Positions 1-11,882 of a stretch of 64,000 nucleotides of DNA are shown here, in pieces (the first letter of the stretch is position 1; every line of letters begins with the position of its first letter). The position numbers and the translations under genes are program-made. The notes beneath the pieces were generated by a model. The model saw only the letters and a program-made list of their open reading frames with translations. It was not told where the DNA came from and ran no database searches. Source of the stretch: Arabidopsis thaliana (lineage: Eukaryota; Streptophyta; Magnoliopsida; Brassicales; Brassicaceae); the NCBI RefSeq assembly GCF_000001735.4, contig NC_003075.7, positions 6,511,001-6,575,000 of the forward strand. Direction: 5' to 3'.

Positions 1-670
1 TACCACAGGTTCTTATCATCATCATCAGAAATGTTGTTATAACAGTTTTCTTATCAGAATAACTTATTAATCCGAAGGAATACATTTTAACATTTCAGCT
101 TGGAGAACTGATCCATCAGGAGAGCCAATATTCGCAGACGGGTCAAGCCGCAAGCTAGCTGATCCGTTTGATTACGGAGGAGGACTCATAAATCCAGAGA
201 AAGCTGTAAAACCAGGTCTCATATACGACATGACAACAGATGACTACGTTATGTACATGTGCTCTGTTGATTACAGTGACATTTCCATTTCTCGAGTCCT
301 CGGAAAAATAACTGTCTGTCCTAATCCCAAACCTTCTGTTCTTGATCTAAATTTGCCTTCCATCACAATTCCAAACCTTAGAGGCGAAGTCACTCTCACA
401 AGAACCGTCACTAACGTTGGACCCGTTAACTCGGTGTACAAGGTTGTAATCGATCCTCCAACAGGCGTTAACGTGGCTGTTACGCCAACGGAACTAGTGT
501 TCGACTCTACTACTACAAAGCGATCTTTCACTGTTCGGGTCTCGACTACACACAAAGTAAACACTGGTTACTATTTTGGAAGCTTGACTTGGACCGATAC
601 TCTGCACAATGTAGCCATTCCAGTTTCTGTAAGAACACAAATCTTGCAACGATACTACGACGAAAACTGA
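1..670 (+). CDS. Subtilisin-like protease, SBT3 group, 3' end only
   Basis: Partial gene running in from the left edge. Bases 1-8 are the end of the penultimate exon, 9-98 is a GT-AG intron, and 99-670 is the last exon (190 codons, TGA stop). The boundaries match the last intron of the two complete subtilases downstream exactly. The visible protein starts at AWRTDPSG, continues through the end of the S8 peptidase domain ([15 protein letters not shown]) and then the C-terminal fibronectin III-like domain (about the last 110 residues), ending in YYDEN like its neighbours. None of the catalytic Asp, His or Ser residues lies inside the window. Family knowledge: secreted serine endopeptidases of the apoplast. 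It is on the opposite strand to the next two copies and converges on the first of them. Probably AT4G10530 by recalled gene order. Confidence 0.93.
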
Positions 671-1514
671 TTTAGGAAAACTCCTCAAATATTTTTCTAT
701 ATTGTTTTGTTGAAGAAATATGTAAAGAATCATGCTGATGAATAATAATATTATCTAAGCTGTTTTATATTGATTTGCTGAAGAATATGTAAAGCATTAT
801 ATCATACTGATGAATAACACTATTATCTAAATAGAATCTCATAAAACACTCTAGTTTATCGACTGATACTCATGTATGACGTGATCAGTGACATTGGTCT
901 ACGAAAATGACTATATCCTCGATGATCAAGAATCACTACCTAATATAAAAATCCCTAATTTTTTTCTTGTCCATATTCCTCTCACGTTTGGACAGCCCTA
1001 ACCGGTTACCGGTGGTATTATATGAATCATAGTTTCACGGCAAGCTGGGGCTCTACTCCTTCCAATCCTCACGGCCACATCAACCTCTCGACATCAATCG
1101 TTTGTGATGAGGTATGCGTTTCAGATTACTATATATACACAGCATTTGGCGAGAACGAAATGGACGTCGTCATGGTGAGTCTCACACGCCAGTTTCAAAG
1201 CTCACATCTATGATTGATAAGAGTAGATCCGCAATCGTCTAAGCACAATGGCCACTTAGGGTTCTATGGACTACGAAGGCATGTAAAATCTGAAAGGTAA
1301 AGCTTGGAGGAAATTTGGTGTGAAGTATCAAAGTAGAAACTTCAGCATTATTAAACAACGTTAACTTGAACATAATTAAACAACGTTACATAAAGTCAAA
1401 CAGTTTGATACATACAAGTATACAGTATAAGTATAGATGGTTACATAAAATTAAATACTTTCAACGTTAAATAAACTTTAATACTTCCACGAATGGTTAG
1501 TCATTTTTATAGGT
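671..1514. other. Intergenic, between convergent subtilase genes
   Basis: Shared 3' flank of two convergent subtilase genes. It is AT-rich, with an imperfect local duplication at about 700-830 (TGAAGAATATGTAAAG... and ...ACTGATGAATAA occur twice), probably 3' UTR sequence. A 63-codon open frame at 1022-1213 has no recognisable domain and is not called. Nothing else is supported. Confidence 0.6.
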
Positions 1515-4500
1515 TCAGTTTTCATCGTAGTAGTTCTGCAAAATTTGAGTTCTCACAGAGAGAGGAATGGTCACATTATGTAGAGAGTCACTCCAAGTCA
1601 AGCTTCCAAAGAAGTAACCTGTGTTGATTTTGTGTGTGGTCGAAACTTTGACTTTAAAAGAGACCCTTTTGGTTGTAGAGTTAAACAGAAGCGTCTCTGG
1701 TGTCACAGTCACTTGAATGCCTATCGGTGGCTCGATCACAACTTTATAGACCGACTCAAGTTGTCCAACGTTAGTGAGGGTTCTGGTGAGAGTGACTTCA
1801 TCTTTGAGGTTTGGGATTGTGATGGAAGGCAAGTTAAAATCAAGAACAGATGGTTTGGGATTCGAACAAACTGTTCCTTTTCCGACAAGTTGAGAGATTG
1901 ATGTCTCGTTGTAACCAACAGAGCACATGTAGAGAACATAGTCTTCAAGTCCCAAGTCATATACAAGACCAGGTTTTGCAGCTTTCTCTGGATTCACAAG
2001 GCCTCCACCATAGTCAAACGGATCAGCTAGCTTCCGAGGTGACCCTTCTGCAAATATCTGCTCTCCAAATGGATCTGTTCTCCAAGCTACATAGAGTAAA
2101 TAAAACAATTAAGATCAGTATGTTTTTGTTTTTTTCTAGCATTGTATAAAGAAGGTAAGAACCTGTGGTGACAATGGCTGATCTAATGGCAGCAGGAGAC
2201 CAATCACGGTGCAGAGCTTTGAGAAGAGCAACAACTCCTGAAATGGTAGGAGCTGCCATTGATGTCCCTGACAAGAAAATGAATCCTCGGTCGTTGAAAG
2301 TTTTATTGGTAGTTGTAGCCGCTAATATGCTCACTCCTGGTGCTGCTATATCCGGCTGCATTTGTGACAATACCATGAGATTACACACATCTTGTAGTAA
2401 AATAATGTAATATGTCTGAAAAACAGAACAACAAAAAACCAGAACATACTTTGAGGATGGCAGGCTCAATTGAATTAGGTCCTCTTGATGAGAAATCTGC
2501 AACCTTTGTGCCCACTGGTTGTCCAACAAGTGTTTTAGAAGGTTGTATCTTCACAACAGGTAATCTGAAAATTATATACAAGTCCATAAAAATACTGATG
2601 CATGTTCATATTTGCTCATAGTTCATATATTCATACCCTGTGGAACGTATGTATAAAAGTATATCTGTCCCAAGCTCGTAGTCAACAGCAACACAAGGAA
2701 AATCATCTTCACATGGTGAAAGATTGTCGCCGGGGTTTCTTGCTACAATTACGCCAAGACCACCAGCTTCCTTCACATAAGACACAGCACTTGATACAGT
2801 GATGTAACGTGTTGATGTTGTGAAGCATAACACGACTTTCCCCGCCATTGTATGATTGGAGTTGAAAAATAGAAGCTCACAGTCACTGCATGATATGATG
2901 TTAGAGAAATGATGTCATCCACATAGAAAGATTTGGTCCTAATTAATGAGAAACTAGAGATTTGATCTTCACCCAGAAAAACTCTCGTTGCTGTTCCCTG
3001 GATTCTCTGGGTAAACCAAGCTAGTGAAGCCAAGTTCTGGACCGGTGTACATTGCTTGACCCTGTAATACAATTACCAAACTCACACTAAGGCACGTATC
3101 ATCAAACATTATGTTGTGAAAAAAAAATTATGGTGTTGTATATATCTTGTTGTTACCAATATCAGTTTATTGTTCCCAAGTGTGATAGGTGTGGGAAAAG
3201 ATCGGTCTAAAGTAGTTGCAGCCACTGTCAAAATCCATGGAGCCGTGTTTCCCACAGTCTGAGCCGCAGGACCAGAGTTACCTCCCGAACAAACAACTGT
3301 GATACCCTTTAAAACAGCATGGAATGCTCCCGTGGCTATCACGGCGCGAACATCAGTTTCTGGGAAGTAAGGAAAACGATAGCCGATAGACAAGGACAAA
3401 ACATCAACACCATCATGCATAGCTTCATCCATAGCTTTCAAGATATCAGCAGATGAACATGTATTTATGTCAAAACGATCTAGATACCAACAAGCTTTGT
3501 ACATCGCTATACGAGCACGTGGTGCCCCACCTCTCACAGTCCCTCCAGCTAACCCCTTGTAGCTTATGCTAGGCACGTAGGAACCACCCGCTATGGTGGC
3601 TACATGCGTGCCATGTCCGCTACGGTCTCTAGGGGAAATAAAGTCAAGTGATTCTGTGGAGTTGAAGCTTTCGTGCGTCGCAAGAAACCCATTGATGAAG
3701 TATTTGGCTCCTATAAGCTTTTTGTTGCACTGAGAGGAAGTGAAATTCTCTCCTGATACACAGCCTCCTTTCCAGTGGCTTGGCACTGGTCCAATCCCAT
3801 TGTCATTAAAGACTTCAGATTCTGGCCAAACTCCTACAACCTCAGAAAATGATTTATTGATAGAGGAAACAAAAGCAACAAGAGAACTAAAATCAATCTA
3901 CAATGTAGCAAAAAAGAAATGCACAAATAAACACTCAAACCTGAGTCTACAATGCCAATGATAACTTCTTCACCCATATTAGTGTCATTTAGAAGATTTT
4001 TAGGATTGGCGACGGAAAGGCCTAAGTAGTCCCAAGTCCGAGTTGTATCTAGTTGGTAGAAGCTATCCGGCGTGACGTGAACAACTTCAGGTAAATCTGT
4101 TGTCAAAGAGAATAAGAAATGAAATTGATTCCACGTGGGTTTGTTGAGACAAATGAAAGATGTCATGTAAAATATATGTCCTATCTATCTGTTTCCTTGC
4201 AAGCCAAGTAAAATATAAGATTTTAAAATTATTTACCTGCAAGCTTCTTGGCTTGGGACTTGGTAAGCTTGGCTGCAAAACCCGAGAAGCCATGTCGGTA
4301 ACTATGGACCATTGAACTATGGGCATCCTCTTTACTGTTTAACATGGAACAAAAGGCAAGAAATCTGAGTAATCTTTTGAGAAATTTTTAAACTTGAGAT
4401 AGAGAAATATTGAAGCAAACGCAAGAACCATCAATCATGATTGTACAAATAGAGACATAGTATAGAATGGAGAAAACTACACTTACATACCTTCCAAGAA

Positions 4501-4767
4501 GTGACCACAACATCCGATGATGAGATTCCGTGACAAACTCGGGATCATCGTGCTGCTTCTCACCCAAATAAACTATGTGAACCTATTGAAACAGAAAAAC
4601 TTTTTAAGCTATTTATGTTGCTTGTAAGAGAATAGCCTTATATAATTGTAAAGTACCTTGCTCTCAGCACCGGCATGTGCAACGAAAGTACTCAGCCCGT
4701 TGAGAATTATTGCCACAAAAATTAAGGTTCTGCAACTCTTCATTCCAAGAAAAAAAGGGTTAACCAT
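1515..4767 (-). CDS. SBT3.8: Subtilisin-like serine protease SBT3.8-like, complete, 10 exons
   Basis: Ten exons in transcript order: 4767-4657, 4582-4491, 4334-4237, 4096-3941, 3833-3157, 3061-2973, 2885-2637, 2564-2450, 2355-2163, 2086-1515. All junctions are GT-AG and phases agree; the total is 784 codons (783 aa). A signal peptide is followed by an I9 propeptide ([14 protein letters not shown]), then the S8 domain with catalytic Asp in VDSG (about D151), His in GHGTH (about H229), oxyanion Asn in GGNSGP and Ser in SGTSMAAP (about S561), a protease-associated insert, and a fibronectin III-like C-terminus. Role: apoplastic processing protease; the Arabidopsis gene of this name has been reported to process a phytosulfokine precursor under osmotic stress (recalled). 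Two in-frame ATGs (4767 and 4743) are possible starts; the second gives 775 aa. The symbol rests on recalled order (AT4G10540). Confidence 0.93.
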
Positions 4768-5612
4768 TTTTCAATCTCAAGCCACAAAGAAAGAGATGTA
4801 ATGTATATTTTGGAGTCTAATATCGAGAAGCTTAAGCATTTATATAGATGTCTACTCAAGCAGAGTTTGACCAAGAATGTTTCTATTCCTTGGAATTGTT
4901 CTGAATTTTGCTTGTTTGAATCTCCAAATTTTCATCATCGTCAGAATATAAAATCCACACATATTAATCTGAAGAATATATCAAACTCTGTTGATTATTC
5001 AACTAAACTCTAGTTTATTACAAATGATGGAGCAAACACACCGATCAATAGATTATGACTTATATCAACAATTAATGGTAAACATAGCAAGCAATGGATG
5101 GAACAAACACATCAATCCACAGACCAATCGAGAGATTTACTTTGTAATATGCTGCAAAAGGATTGGGTTGACTCTCCTAGACCATAATAAACTCAAGTGT
5201 TCATGCTCATACAAGCTTGTTTTGCTATTTCTGACCAAAAAAAAATTAAACTTGAAGTGTAATAAAGCTGGAATCAGTATGAGTTTTGACCAAAGAAAAG
5301 AAAGATTCTTTAGCTAAGTTTAGAGCTTTACTTGGCAAGCTCCATGCTGATTCTTTGGCTCTATAGAAAACAGAACAAATCTCTTGTGTTAAAAGTTTGG
5401 TCAAAGTTGATTTCAGAAAAAGTCTCTGCGACAATCTCCGAGCTTTGTCAAATTATAAGTTTCTTAGCAAATGTTGAGGCAACTGAGATAATATTTGGGA
5501 ATTTTCCCTTCTTTAATTAAAGTTTACAAAGAGTCAAGGAGTTCAATACATACATGTATAGAATATAAGTAGATAAGTATAAGCACACAAATGGTTAGTC
5601 ATTTTTATAAGT
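4768..5612 (-). promoter_or_regulatory. Upstream region of SBT3.8-like gene with TATA box and W-boxes
   Basis: A TATA-like element (CTATATAAATG on -, 4838-4848) lies about 75 bp before the first ATG, and the same string sits at the equivalent place before the next paralogue. W-box matches (TTGAC[C/T]) occur on + at 4867-4872, 5168-5173 and 5286-5291, and on - at 5399-5404. W-boxes are WRKY-binding sites common in defence-gene promoters; function here is inference. The part at about 5270-5420 resembles 9090-9180 upstream of the next subtilase, so the promoters duplicated with the genes. The left part also holds the 3' flank of the next gene. Confidence 0.5.
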
Positions 5613-8600
5613 TTAATTTTCATCATAATAGTTCTGCAGGATTTGCGTCCTCACAGACAAAGGAATGGTGACATTGTGCAGAGAGTCACTCCATGTCAAG
5701 CTTCCAAAGTAGTAACCTGTATTGGTTTTGTGTGTGGTTGAGACTTTAACTTTAAAATAGACTTTTTTGGTCGTAGAGTTGAATACTAGCGTCTCCGGTG
5801 TCACAGTCACTTGAAAACCCAAAGGTGGCTCGACCGTTACTCTATAGACTGAGTTGAGAGGTCCAACGTTAGTGACAGTTCTTGTGATAGTCACTTCGTC
5901 TTTGAGGTTTGGGATTGTGATGGAAGGCAAGTTGAAATCAAGAACAGATGGTTTCGGATTTGAACAGACTGTTGTTTTACCGATAAGCTGAGAGATTGAT
6001 GTCTCGTTGTAACCAACAGAGCACATGTAGAGAACATAGTCTTCGAGGCCCATGTCATATACAAGACCTGGATTTGCAGATTTCTCTGGATTTACAAGGC
6101 CTCCACCATAGTCGAACGGATCAGCTAGCTTCGGAGGTGACCCTTCAGCAAATATCTGCTCTCCAAATGGATCTGTTTTCCAAGCTGCAGCCAGAGTAAA
6201 AGACGCTTATAGAGATTAGTATGTTCTTGTTTTGTCCTAGTTACATTTGATGAGAAGATAAGAACCTGTAGTGACAATGGCTGATCTAATGGCAGCAGGA
6301 GACCAATCACGGTGCAGAGCTTTGAGAAGTGCAGCAACTCCTGAAATTGCAGGAGCTGCCATTGATGTTCCAGACAACATAATGAACCCTTGGTCGCTGA
6401 AAGTGGTGTTGGTTGTAGCTGCCAATATGCTCACTCCCGGTGCTGCTATATCCGGCTGCATTCATATGATTGATAAAACCTTAGGCAAGATCATTTAATG
6501 GGTCTGAAAAGAAAAGACAAAGCAAGGATTCTGTACTTTGAGAATCGCAGGGGCGATCGAATTAGGCCCTCTTGATGAGAACGTTGCCACTTTTGTACCA
6601 ACTGGTTGTCCTACAAGTGTTTTAGAAGGTTGTATCTTCACCACAGGCGATCTGTAAACCACAAGTGTGAAACTTAGTCTCAGATATATTTCCTTAAAAT
6701 CCTGAGTGGTGAAGATATATTTTCATACCCACTGGACCGTGTGTAGAGAAGTATATCAGTCCCAAGCTCCCAGTCAACAGCAACACAAGGGAAATCATCT
6801 AGACATGGCTGGATAGCGTAACCCGGGTGTCTTGCGATGATTACGCCAAGACCACCTGCTCTCTTCACATAACGCGCAGCGCTTAATACAGCACCGCCGT
6901 AAGGTGATGTTGTGAAACACAACACAACTTTCCCCTCCATTGTACGATTAGAATTGAATAAAAGCTCCTCACAAGTACTGCATTACAGGAACCATGGTGA
7001 TGTCAGAGAATTGATCTTCTTCACATTGCAAGATTTGATGAACATCAAGAAACTAGAAATATAAAAATTACCCAGAAAAACTTTCGTTGCTATTCCCTGG
7101 ATTCTCAGGATAAACCAAGCTAGTGAAGCCAAGTCCTGGACCTGTGTACATTGCTTGACCCTGCAATATAGTGAACAGACTCACAATAAGACACAGATGT
7201 AATCTGAGTACTGAGTAGAACAATTAATAAAGAGCGTATATCTTGTTGTTACCAATATCACTTTATTATTCCCAAGTGTAAGAGGTGTGGCAAAGGACCG
7301 GTCCAGAGTAGTTGCAGCCACTGTGATGATCCAAGGAGCTGTGTTTGTCACGGTAAGAGAATCTGGGCCAGAGTTACCACCGGAACAAACAACAGTGATA
7401 CCCTTTAAGACTGCATGGAACGCTCCAGTAGTTATCCCATCGCGAATATCAGTTTCACCATATAGAGGAACGCTGGAGCCTAAAGAGATTGACAGAACAT
7501 CAACACCATCATGCATAGCCTCGTCCATAGCTTTCAAGATGTCAGCAGATGAACAAGTCGTTGTGTCATCATCATCCAGATACCAACAAGCCTTGTACAT
7601 TGCTATATGAGCACGAGGTGCCCCGCCTCTGACAGTCCCTCCAGCTAAGCCCTTGTAGCTTATATTGGGCACGAAAGAACCACCCGCAATGGTGGAAACA
7701 TGTGTGCCATGACCATCAAGGTCTCTAGGGGAAATGAAATCAAGTGAATTTGTGGAGTTGAAGCTTTCGTTCTCCGCTAGAAAACCATTGATGAAATACT
7801 TGGCTCCTATGAGCTTTTTATTGCAGTTAGAGGAGTTGAAATTCTCTCCTGTTTCACAACCTCCTTTCCAGTGGCTTGGCACAGGCCCAAACCCACTGTC
7901 ATTAAATACTTCAGATTCAGGCCATACTCCTGCAACCACAGACAACATTTTAGTCATAGATGCACTAAGAAAAGGAATCAAAAGAAGCACAAGACTTAAG
8001 AAGTCTACCACTATAAGCAGAGAATGGATGTACAAATAAACATTCATACCTGTGTCTATAACACCGATGATAATTTGTTCACCCATATTAGTTTCATGTA
8101 GAAGACTCTTTGGATTGGCAGCAGAAAGGCCTAGATAATCCCAAGTTCGAGTTGTTGCCAGCTTATAGAAACTATCCGGTATAACATGAACAACATCAGG
8201 TAAATCTGTGGCCAAATAACATTATCAATGAAAAGGAAAAAAATCAGATGGTCTTGTTGAGACAATCAAGATTTCATGTAAGAAAATGTGAGAAGAAGAA
8301 TGAGTACCAGCTATCTTCTTGGCTTGGGACTCGGTAAGTTTAGCCGCAAAACCTGAGAAGCCATGTCGGTAACTATACACCATTGAATCATTGGCATCCT
8401 CTTTACTGTAACATGGAACAAAACACAAGAAACATGAATAACCATTTGAGACATGATTATACTTGAAAGGAGAAACTACCCTTCACATACCTTCCAAGAA
8501 GTGACCATAACATCCGATGATGAGATTCCGTAACAAACTCAGGATCATCATGTTGCTTCTCACCCAAATACACTATATGAACCTATTATTGATGATCAAA

Positions 8601-8767
8601 AACATAACCAACCAATTATATCAGTCTCTGTTTATGTTATCTGATAAAAAAGAATGACTCTCTAGTACCTTTCTCTTAGCACTTGATTCTGCCACAAAAC
8701 TTCTCTGCACATTGAGAAATATTACCAAACTTAGTACCACATATATGGATGTTCTGTAATTCATCAT
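5613..8767 (-). CDS. Subtilisin-like serine protease, SBT3 group, complete, 10 exons
   Basis: Tandem paralogue of the previous gene in the same orientation. Exons in transcript order: 8767-8669, 8582-8491, 8405-8308, 8205-8050, 7929-7253, 7160-7072, 6977-6729, 6651-6537, 6455-6266, 6184-5613. Exons 2-8 and 10 have identical lengths to the neighbour; exon 1 is 12 nt shorter and exon 9 is one codon shorter. Total 779 codons (778 aa). A short hydrophobic signal peptide is followed by an I9 propeptide, then the S8 triad: Asp in IDTG (about D147), His in GHGTH (about H225), Ser in SGTSMAAP (about S556), with a protease-associated insert and fibronectin III-like end. Start: two consecutive ATGs at 8767 and 8764; the first is used. 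Role: secreted endopeptidase with unknown substrate. Probably AT4G10550 by recalled order; SBT3 numbering is uncertain, so no symbol is given. Confidence 0.94.
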
Positions 8768-9512
8768 TCTAATCACAAAGTCAAAGAGATATGTAATACT
8801 AATGAAGGAGAATAAATCATTTATATAGATATCTCCTGAAGACGTGTTAAGGCAAAGAATGTTTCAATTTCTTGGAATTGTTCTTAAGTTTTAATTAAAC
8901 CCCAGTTGCTAACATACACTAAAGAATATATCCCAGTTGCTGTTTTTGCTTAGTCAACTAAAGGTTAGTTTATTGCAATGTATGAAGCAAAAACATATCA
9001 AACAGAGAAAATATGATGGATGATTAATAATAACCTTTACAGGTAAAACCTTCCTAAGGTATGATTCCTTCTCAATGTAACTTACTTCTTTGGTCAAAAA
9101 GATTGTTTCTTTGGATGATTTCAGAGCTTTACTTGGTGCTGTTTCTTAAGAACAAGTCTCTGTTGTTCAAAGCGAAACTTAGCTTCACAATGCTCCCTTA
9201 CTTCGGGGGGTTACGGAGGTGGCCGGTGAATTTCAACGCCGGAGATATTGGATTCTGTAATCGGAGCTTCATCTCGAGAAATTTTCTCTGAAATGAAGAG
9301 AGGAAGAAACGCAGGAGACTGGTGATTGGTGAAGAATATTTTTTTAAGCGAACAACAGCTTAATGGGTTTGGGCTTCTATAATTGATGATGGGCTTTTTT
9401 TGATCCATTTGTAGGCTCGCACATTAAAATCTAACAATAACAGAAATGATATTGATTAATGATTTTTCTTTTTGGACTTGAAAAAAATGAGAGAAGCAAT
9501 TTTGGTTTGTTT
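8768..9512 (-). promoter_or_regulatory. Upstream region of second complete subtilase
   Basis: Contains the conserved TATA-like string (CATTTATATAG on +, 8818-8828) about 55 bp before the ATG, and a W-box in reverse (GGTCAA, 9092-9097). The segment about 9090-9180 resembles the upstream region of the neighbouring paralogue. From about 9200 to 9512 nothing coding is recognised. Confidence 0.45.
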
Positions 9513-9664
9513 AGATTACTAACGGCACACAGTTCATATTCCATTCTTATATTTCACGTACTTGCTCAAGTTAAGATCGTGAATTGGGAAATTCACAAAC
9601 GTATTAATCTTGTTCTTGAGATATCTGCTATATGTGAATTGTTTTAAATGGAACAAAAGAATAA
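9513..9664 (-). pseudogene. UBP9/UBP10-like exon fragment (relic)
   Basis: About 150 bp matching the exon of UBP9 and UBP10 that encodes the C-terminal part of the USP domain (compare 13050-13210 and 28280-28440). On - it still reads [15 protein letters not shown] and VNFPIHDL, but it has lost about 15 bp relative to the intact copies, and none of the neighbouring exons is present. The catalytic His region (GGGHYTAY in the intact genes) is missing. It is a dead fragment lying just past the 3' end of the DC1 gene, which marks a third copy of the UBP sequence in this cluster. Confidence 0.85.
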
Positions 9665-9770
9665 AAACATGTTCACTGATGCAAAGTTCTAGTGGACGTC
9701 TCAGTGGTTGACTAATCAATACAACAAAATACATATTTGATAATAGTTTTTACAACCAGAGAAGTGTCCC

Positions 9771-11882
9771 TTAAAATATCAAGAAAGTAAAAATACAATC
9801 TGACGAACAATATATTGATCCAGACCACTCCAAACATATTTTGTATGGACAACGCTTCTCACAATAGCAGCAAATAGGTCGAGTCATATGATGATTATTG
9901 GACAGAACGTCTACCGTTTTCTCTAAATAAAATGAAGATGAACCATGCTTCATGTATAAGTCCCACCCAAGCAAACATTTAATGTGTAGAGTGAGACAAC
10001 AGTACTCATCACACACATAAAACCGCTTTGTTGGATCTATTGTTCCCTCGCAAATTTCGCACCAATACGTTATGGTACTTGTCTCGTTCCCATAAAAAAG
10101 AGTGAGCACATGCTTATCATGCTTATACCTCACCTTTTGAGGTAAAGTAGCGCATACAAAACATAAAGCAAAGTCACACTCAATGCAATTGAATGTTTCA
10201 TTTGTCCTAGCATATCTGCTCTCTTTGCAAACCGAACATCTTCTTGGATCCTCTTCAGGTTTGGATGTTAGGAATAAAGGATGCATATGGCTTTCATGGA
10301 CTAGTGGCTCAGATGTTGTGGCGAACTGCACAGGTAGCTTGAAATCACATCCTTCTTTACCACACTCGTAGAAGAAACCGGCTGTCCACAACGAAGGGTA
10401 AGCTGCACACATAACCTCATGGTCTACAATATTGTCATATCCTAGACTGAGCATATGTGGATGTATAGGATGATAAATTTGGCGAAAAAGATTTGCACAT
10501 TCTTCGTGGAGAATAAACTCACACTGCATGCATGAGTAGAAGTTACCAAAATAGATTGGCCTGATGCATGCTTGACACTCCTTGTTCTCATCGTAGTCTC
10601 TATTTATGTTGTCATCAAGTCTCAAATGATGATGTTGATGACTAAAATGTTGTATGATTCCATCGCTTATCTTGACAAATGGCTCAACTTCTTTAATTTC
10701 TTCTTCTTGCTCTCCCTCAAGTTCTTTACCATCCCACACATTTCTTTGTGTAGCACATTTTGAATGTGCTGCATAAAAACAACCCTCCTTGATGCAAGAA
10801 TATCCCCCATAATCATTGTCGATGTTTTTTTGACAAACACCACAAGACAATCTTTCTTGGTCAAAAGAAGGGGTAAAAGAGATACGATGGTGATGCCGTG
10901 AGATCCTTATGACACGTGGTAAGTCGATACATCTTAGATGGACCACAAAGTCACAAGGGGGACACATATAAAGAGGAGATCTTGCATCAGCCAAGCCGCA
11001 AAGGTTGCAAGTTAAGAAAGCACGTCTTGGAAACAGAACAAGAGTATGCTCATGCCACTTCGGATGGTCTATAGATAAGACTGGTGGTTTCTTCGCACAA
11101 GCCATATTCATAGCATAATCACAGGACACGCAACAATAAATTACCTTTTCGAGATCATCATCGCAACAATAGCATTTCCTCTCTTTGCCTTCACTGAAAA
11201 AGACAAGCTGGAGAGAATGTTTTCGGTGGAGATGGTGTTTGATCTCATCCGGAGCCTGTTCATATTCTTCATGGTTCTTGCCGTTGCATCCTTTACAGCC
11301 AAAATAAGTAGCGTCTTCTCCTGTAAACTTGAATTTCACCCAGTTTCCAGGGAGACAATACCACTTACCCCAAGGCTGGAAATATTCACTCACATGAAAA
11401 TTTCCTTTTTCCAATTCTACTAATAGTTGAGGACACAAGGAAATAAACTTCTCCGACTTTGAATTGATAGAGCTGACGAGGGAGAAGATTTGATAGATGA
11501 GGGACACGAGTTCTGGCTCTGGCTGACCGAATAATGTTTCACATAGAGGTCTATCGAGGTCCCACTCCACCTTCCTATTCGAATCCGAATCCGAATCCGT
11601 AGAAATGATTTGAGAAAGGAGTGATATGAGCTCCGACAGTGGGCTCAGCTCGGGATTTAAATCCATGGAGTCAAAGAGTGAGATTGCTTGAGTAACTAGT
11701 GACATGAACTCCGACTCTGGCTTCGGCTGTGAATGCAAATCCATTGAGCTGACCAGAGAGATTATTTGAGCAATGAGTGATATAATCTCCGAATGAGTAA
11801 CTGAATTCCATTTCGAATCCAGAATCTTGGGAAGACTTATTAGTTGAGAAATGAGTGATATGAGCTCTAACTCTGAATCCAT
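9771..11882 (-). CDS. MEE53: DC1-domain (cysteine/histidine-rich C1-like) protein, MEE53
   Basis: Single-exon gene of 703 aa. The frame stays open upstream to about 11990, but the first ATG in it is at 11882 (MDSELELISL), and the upstream part has only non-ATG codons. The N-terminal 170 residues hold about five degenerate repeats of roughly 30 residues built on SELISLISQIISLVSSMD. After that come six C1-like zinc-binding modules with paired CxxC and HxxC motifs, such as CNLCG...CPPCDFVVHLRC and CQACI...CMQCEFILHEEC. DC1 proteins form a large plant family with proposed zinc, lipid or redox roles; the biochemistry is unknown. The maternal-effect-embryo-arrest name MEE53 belongs, from recall, to AT4G10560 at this place in gene order. 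A decayed piece of a second copy lies at 27345-27436. Confidence 0.85.
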   Translation of the reverse strand: MDSELELISLISQLISLPKILDSKWNSVTHSEIISLIAQIISLVSSMDLHSQPKPESEFMSLVTQAISLFDSMDLNPELSPLSELISLLSQIISTDSDSDSNRKVEWDLDRPLCETLFGQPEPELVSLIYQIFSLVSSINSKSEKFISLCPQLLVELEKGNFHVSEYFQPWGKWYCLPGNWVKFKFTGEDATYFGCKGCNGKNHEEYEQAPDEIKHHLHRKHSLQLVFFSEGKERKCYCCDDDLEKVIYCCVSCDYAMNMACAKKPPVLSIDHPKWHEHTLVLFPRRAFLTCNLCGLADARSPLYMCPPCDFVVHLRCIDLPRVIRISRHHHRISFTPSFDQERLSCGVCQKNIDNDYGGYSCIKEGCFYAAHSKCATQRNVWDGKELEGEQEEEIKEVEPFVKISDGIIQHFSHQHHHLRLDDNINRDYDENKECQACIRPIYFGNFYSCMQCEFILHEECANLFRQIYHPIHPHMLSLGYDNIVDHEVMCAAYPSLWTAGFFYECGKEGCDFKLPVQFATTSEPLVHESHMHPLFLTSKPEEDPRRCSVCKESRYARTNETFNCIECDFALCFVCATLPQKVRYKHDKHVLTLFYGNETSTITYWCEICEGTIDPTKRFYVCDEYCCLTLHIKCLLGWDLYMKHGSSSFYLEKTVDVLSNNHHMTRPICCYCEKRCPYKICLEWSGSIYCSSDCIFTFLIF

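Noticed and set aside
1022..1213. 63-codon open frame on + between convergent subtilases
   Set aside because: Short, domainless and inside the 3' flanks of two genes.
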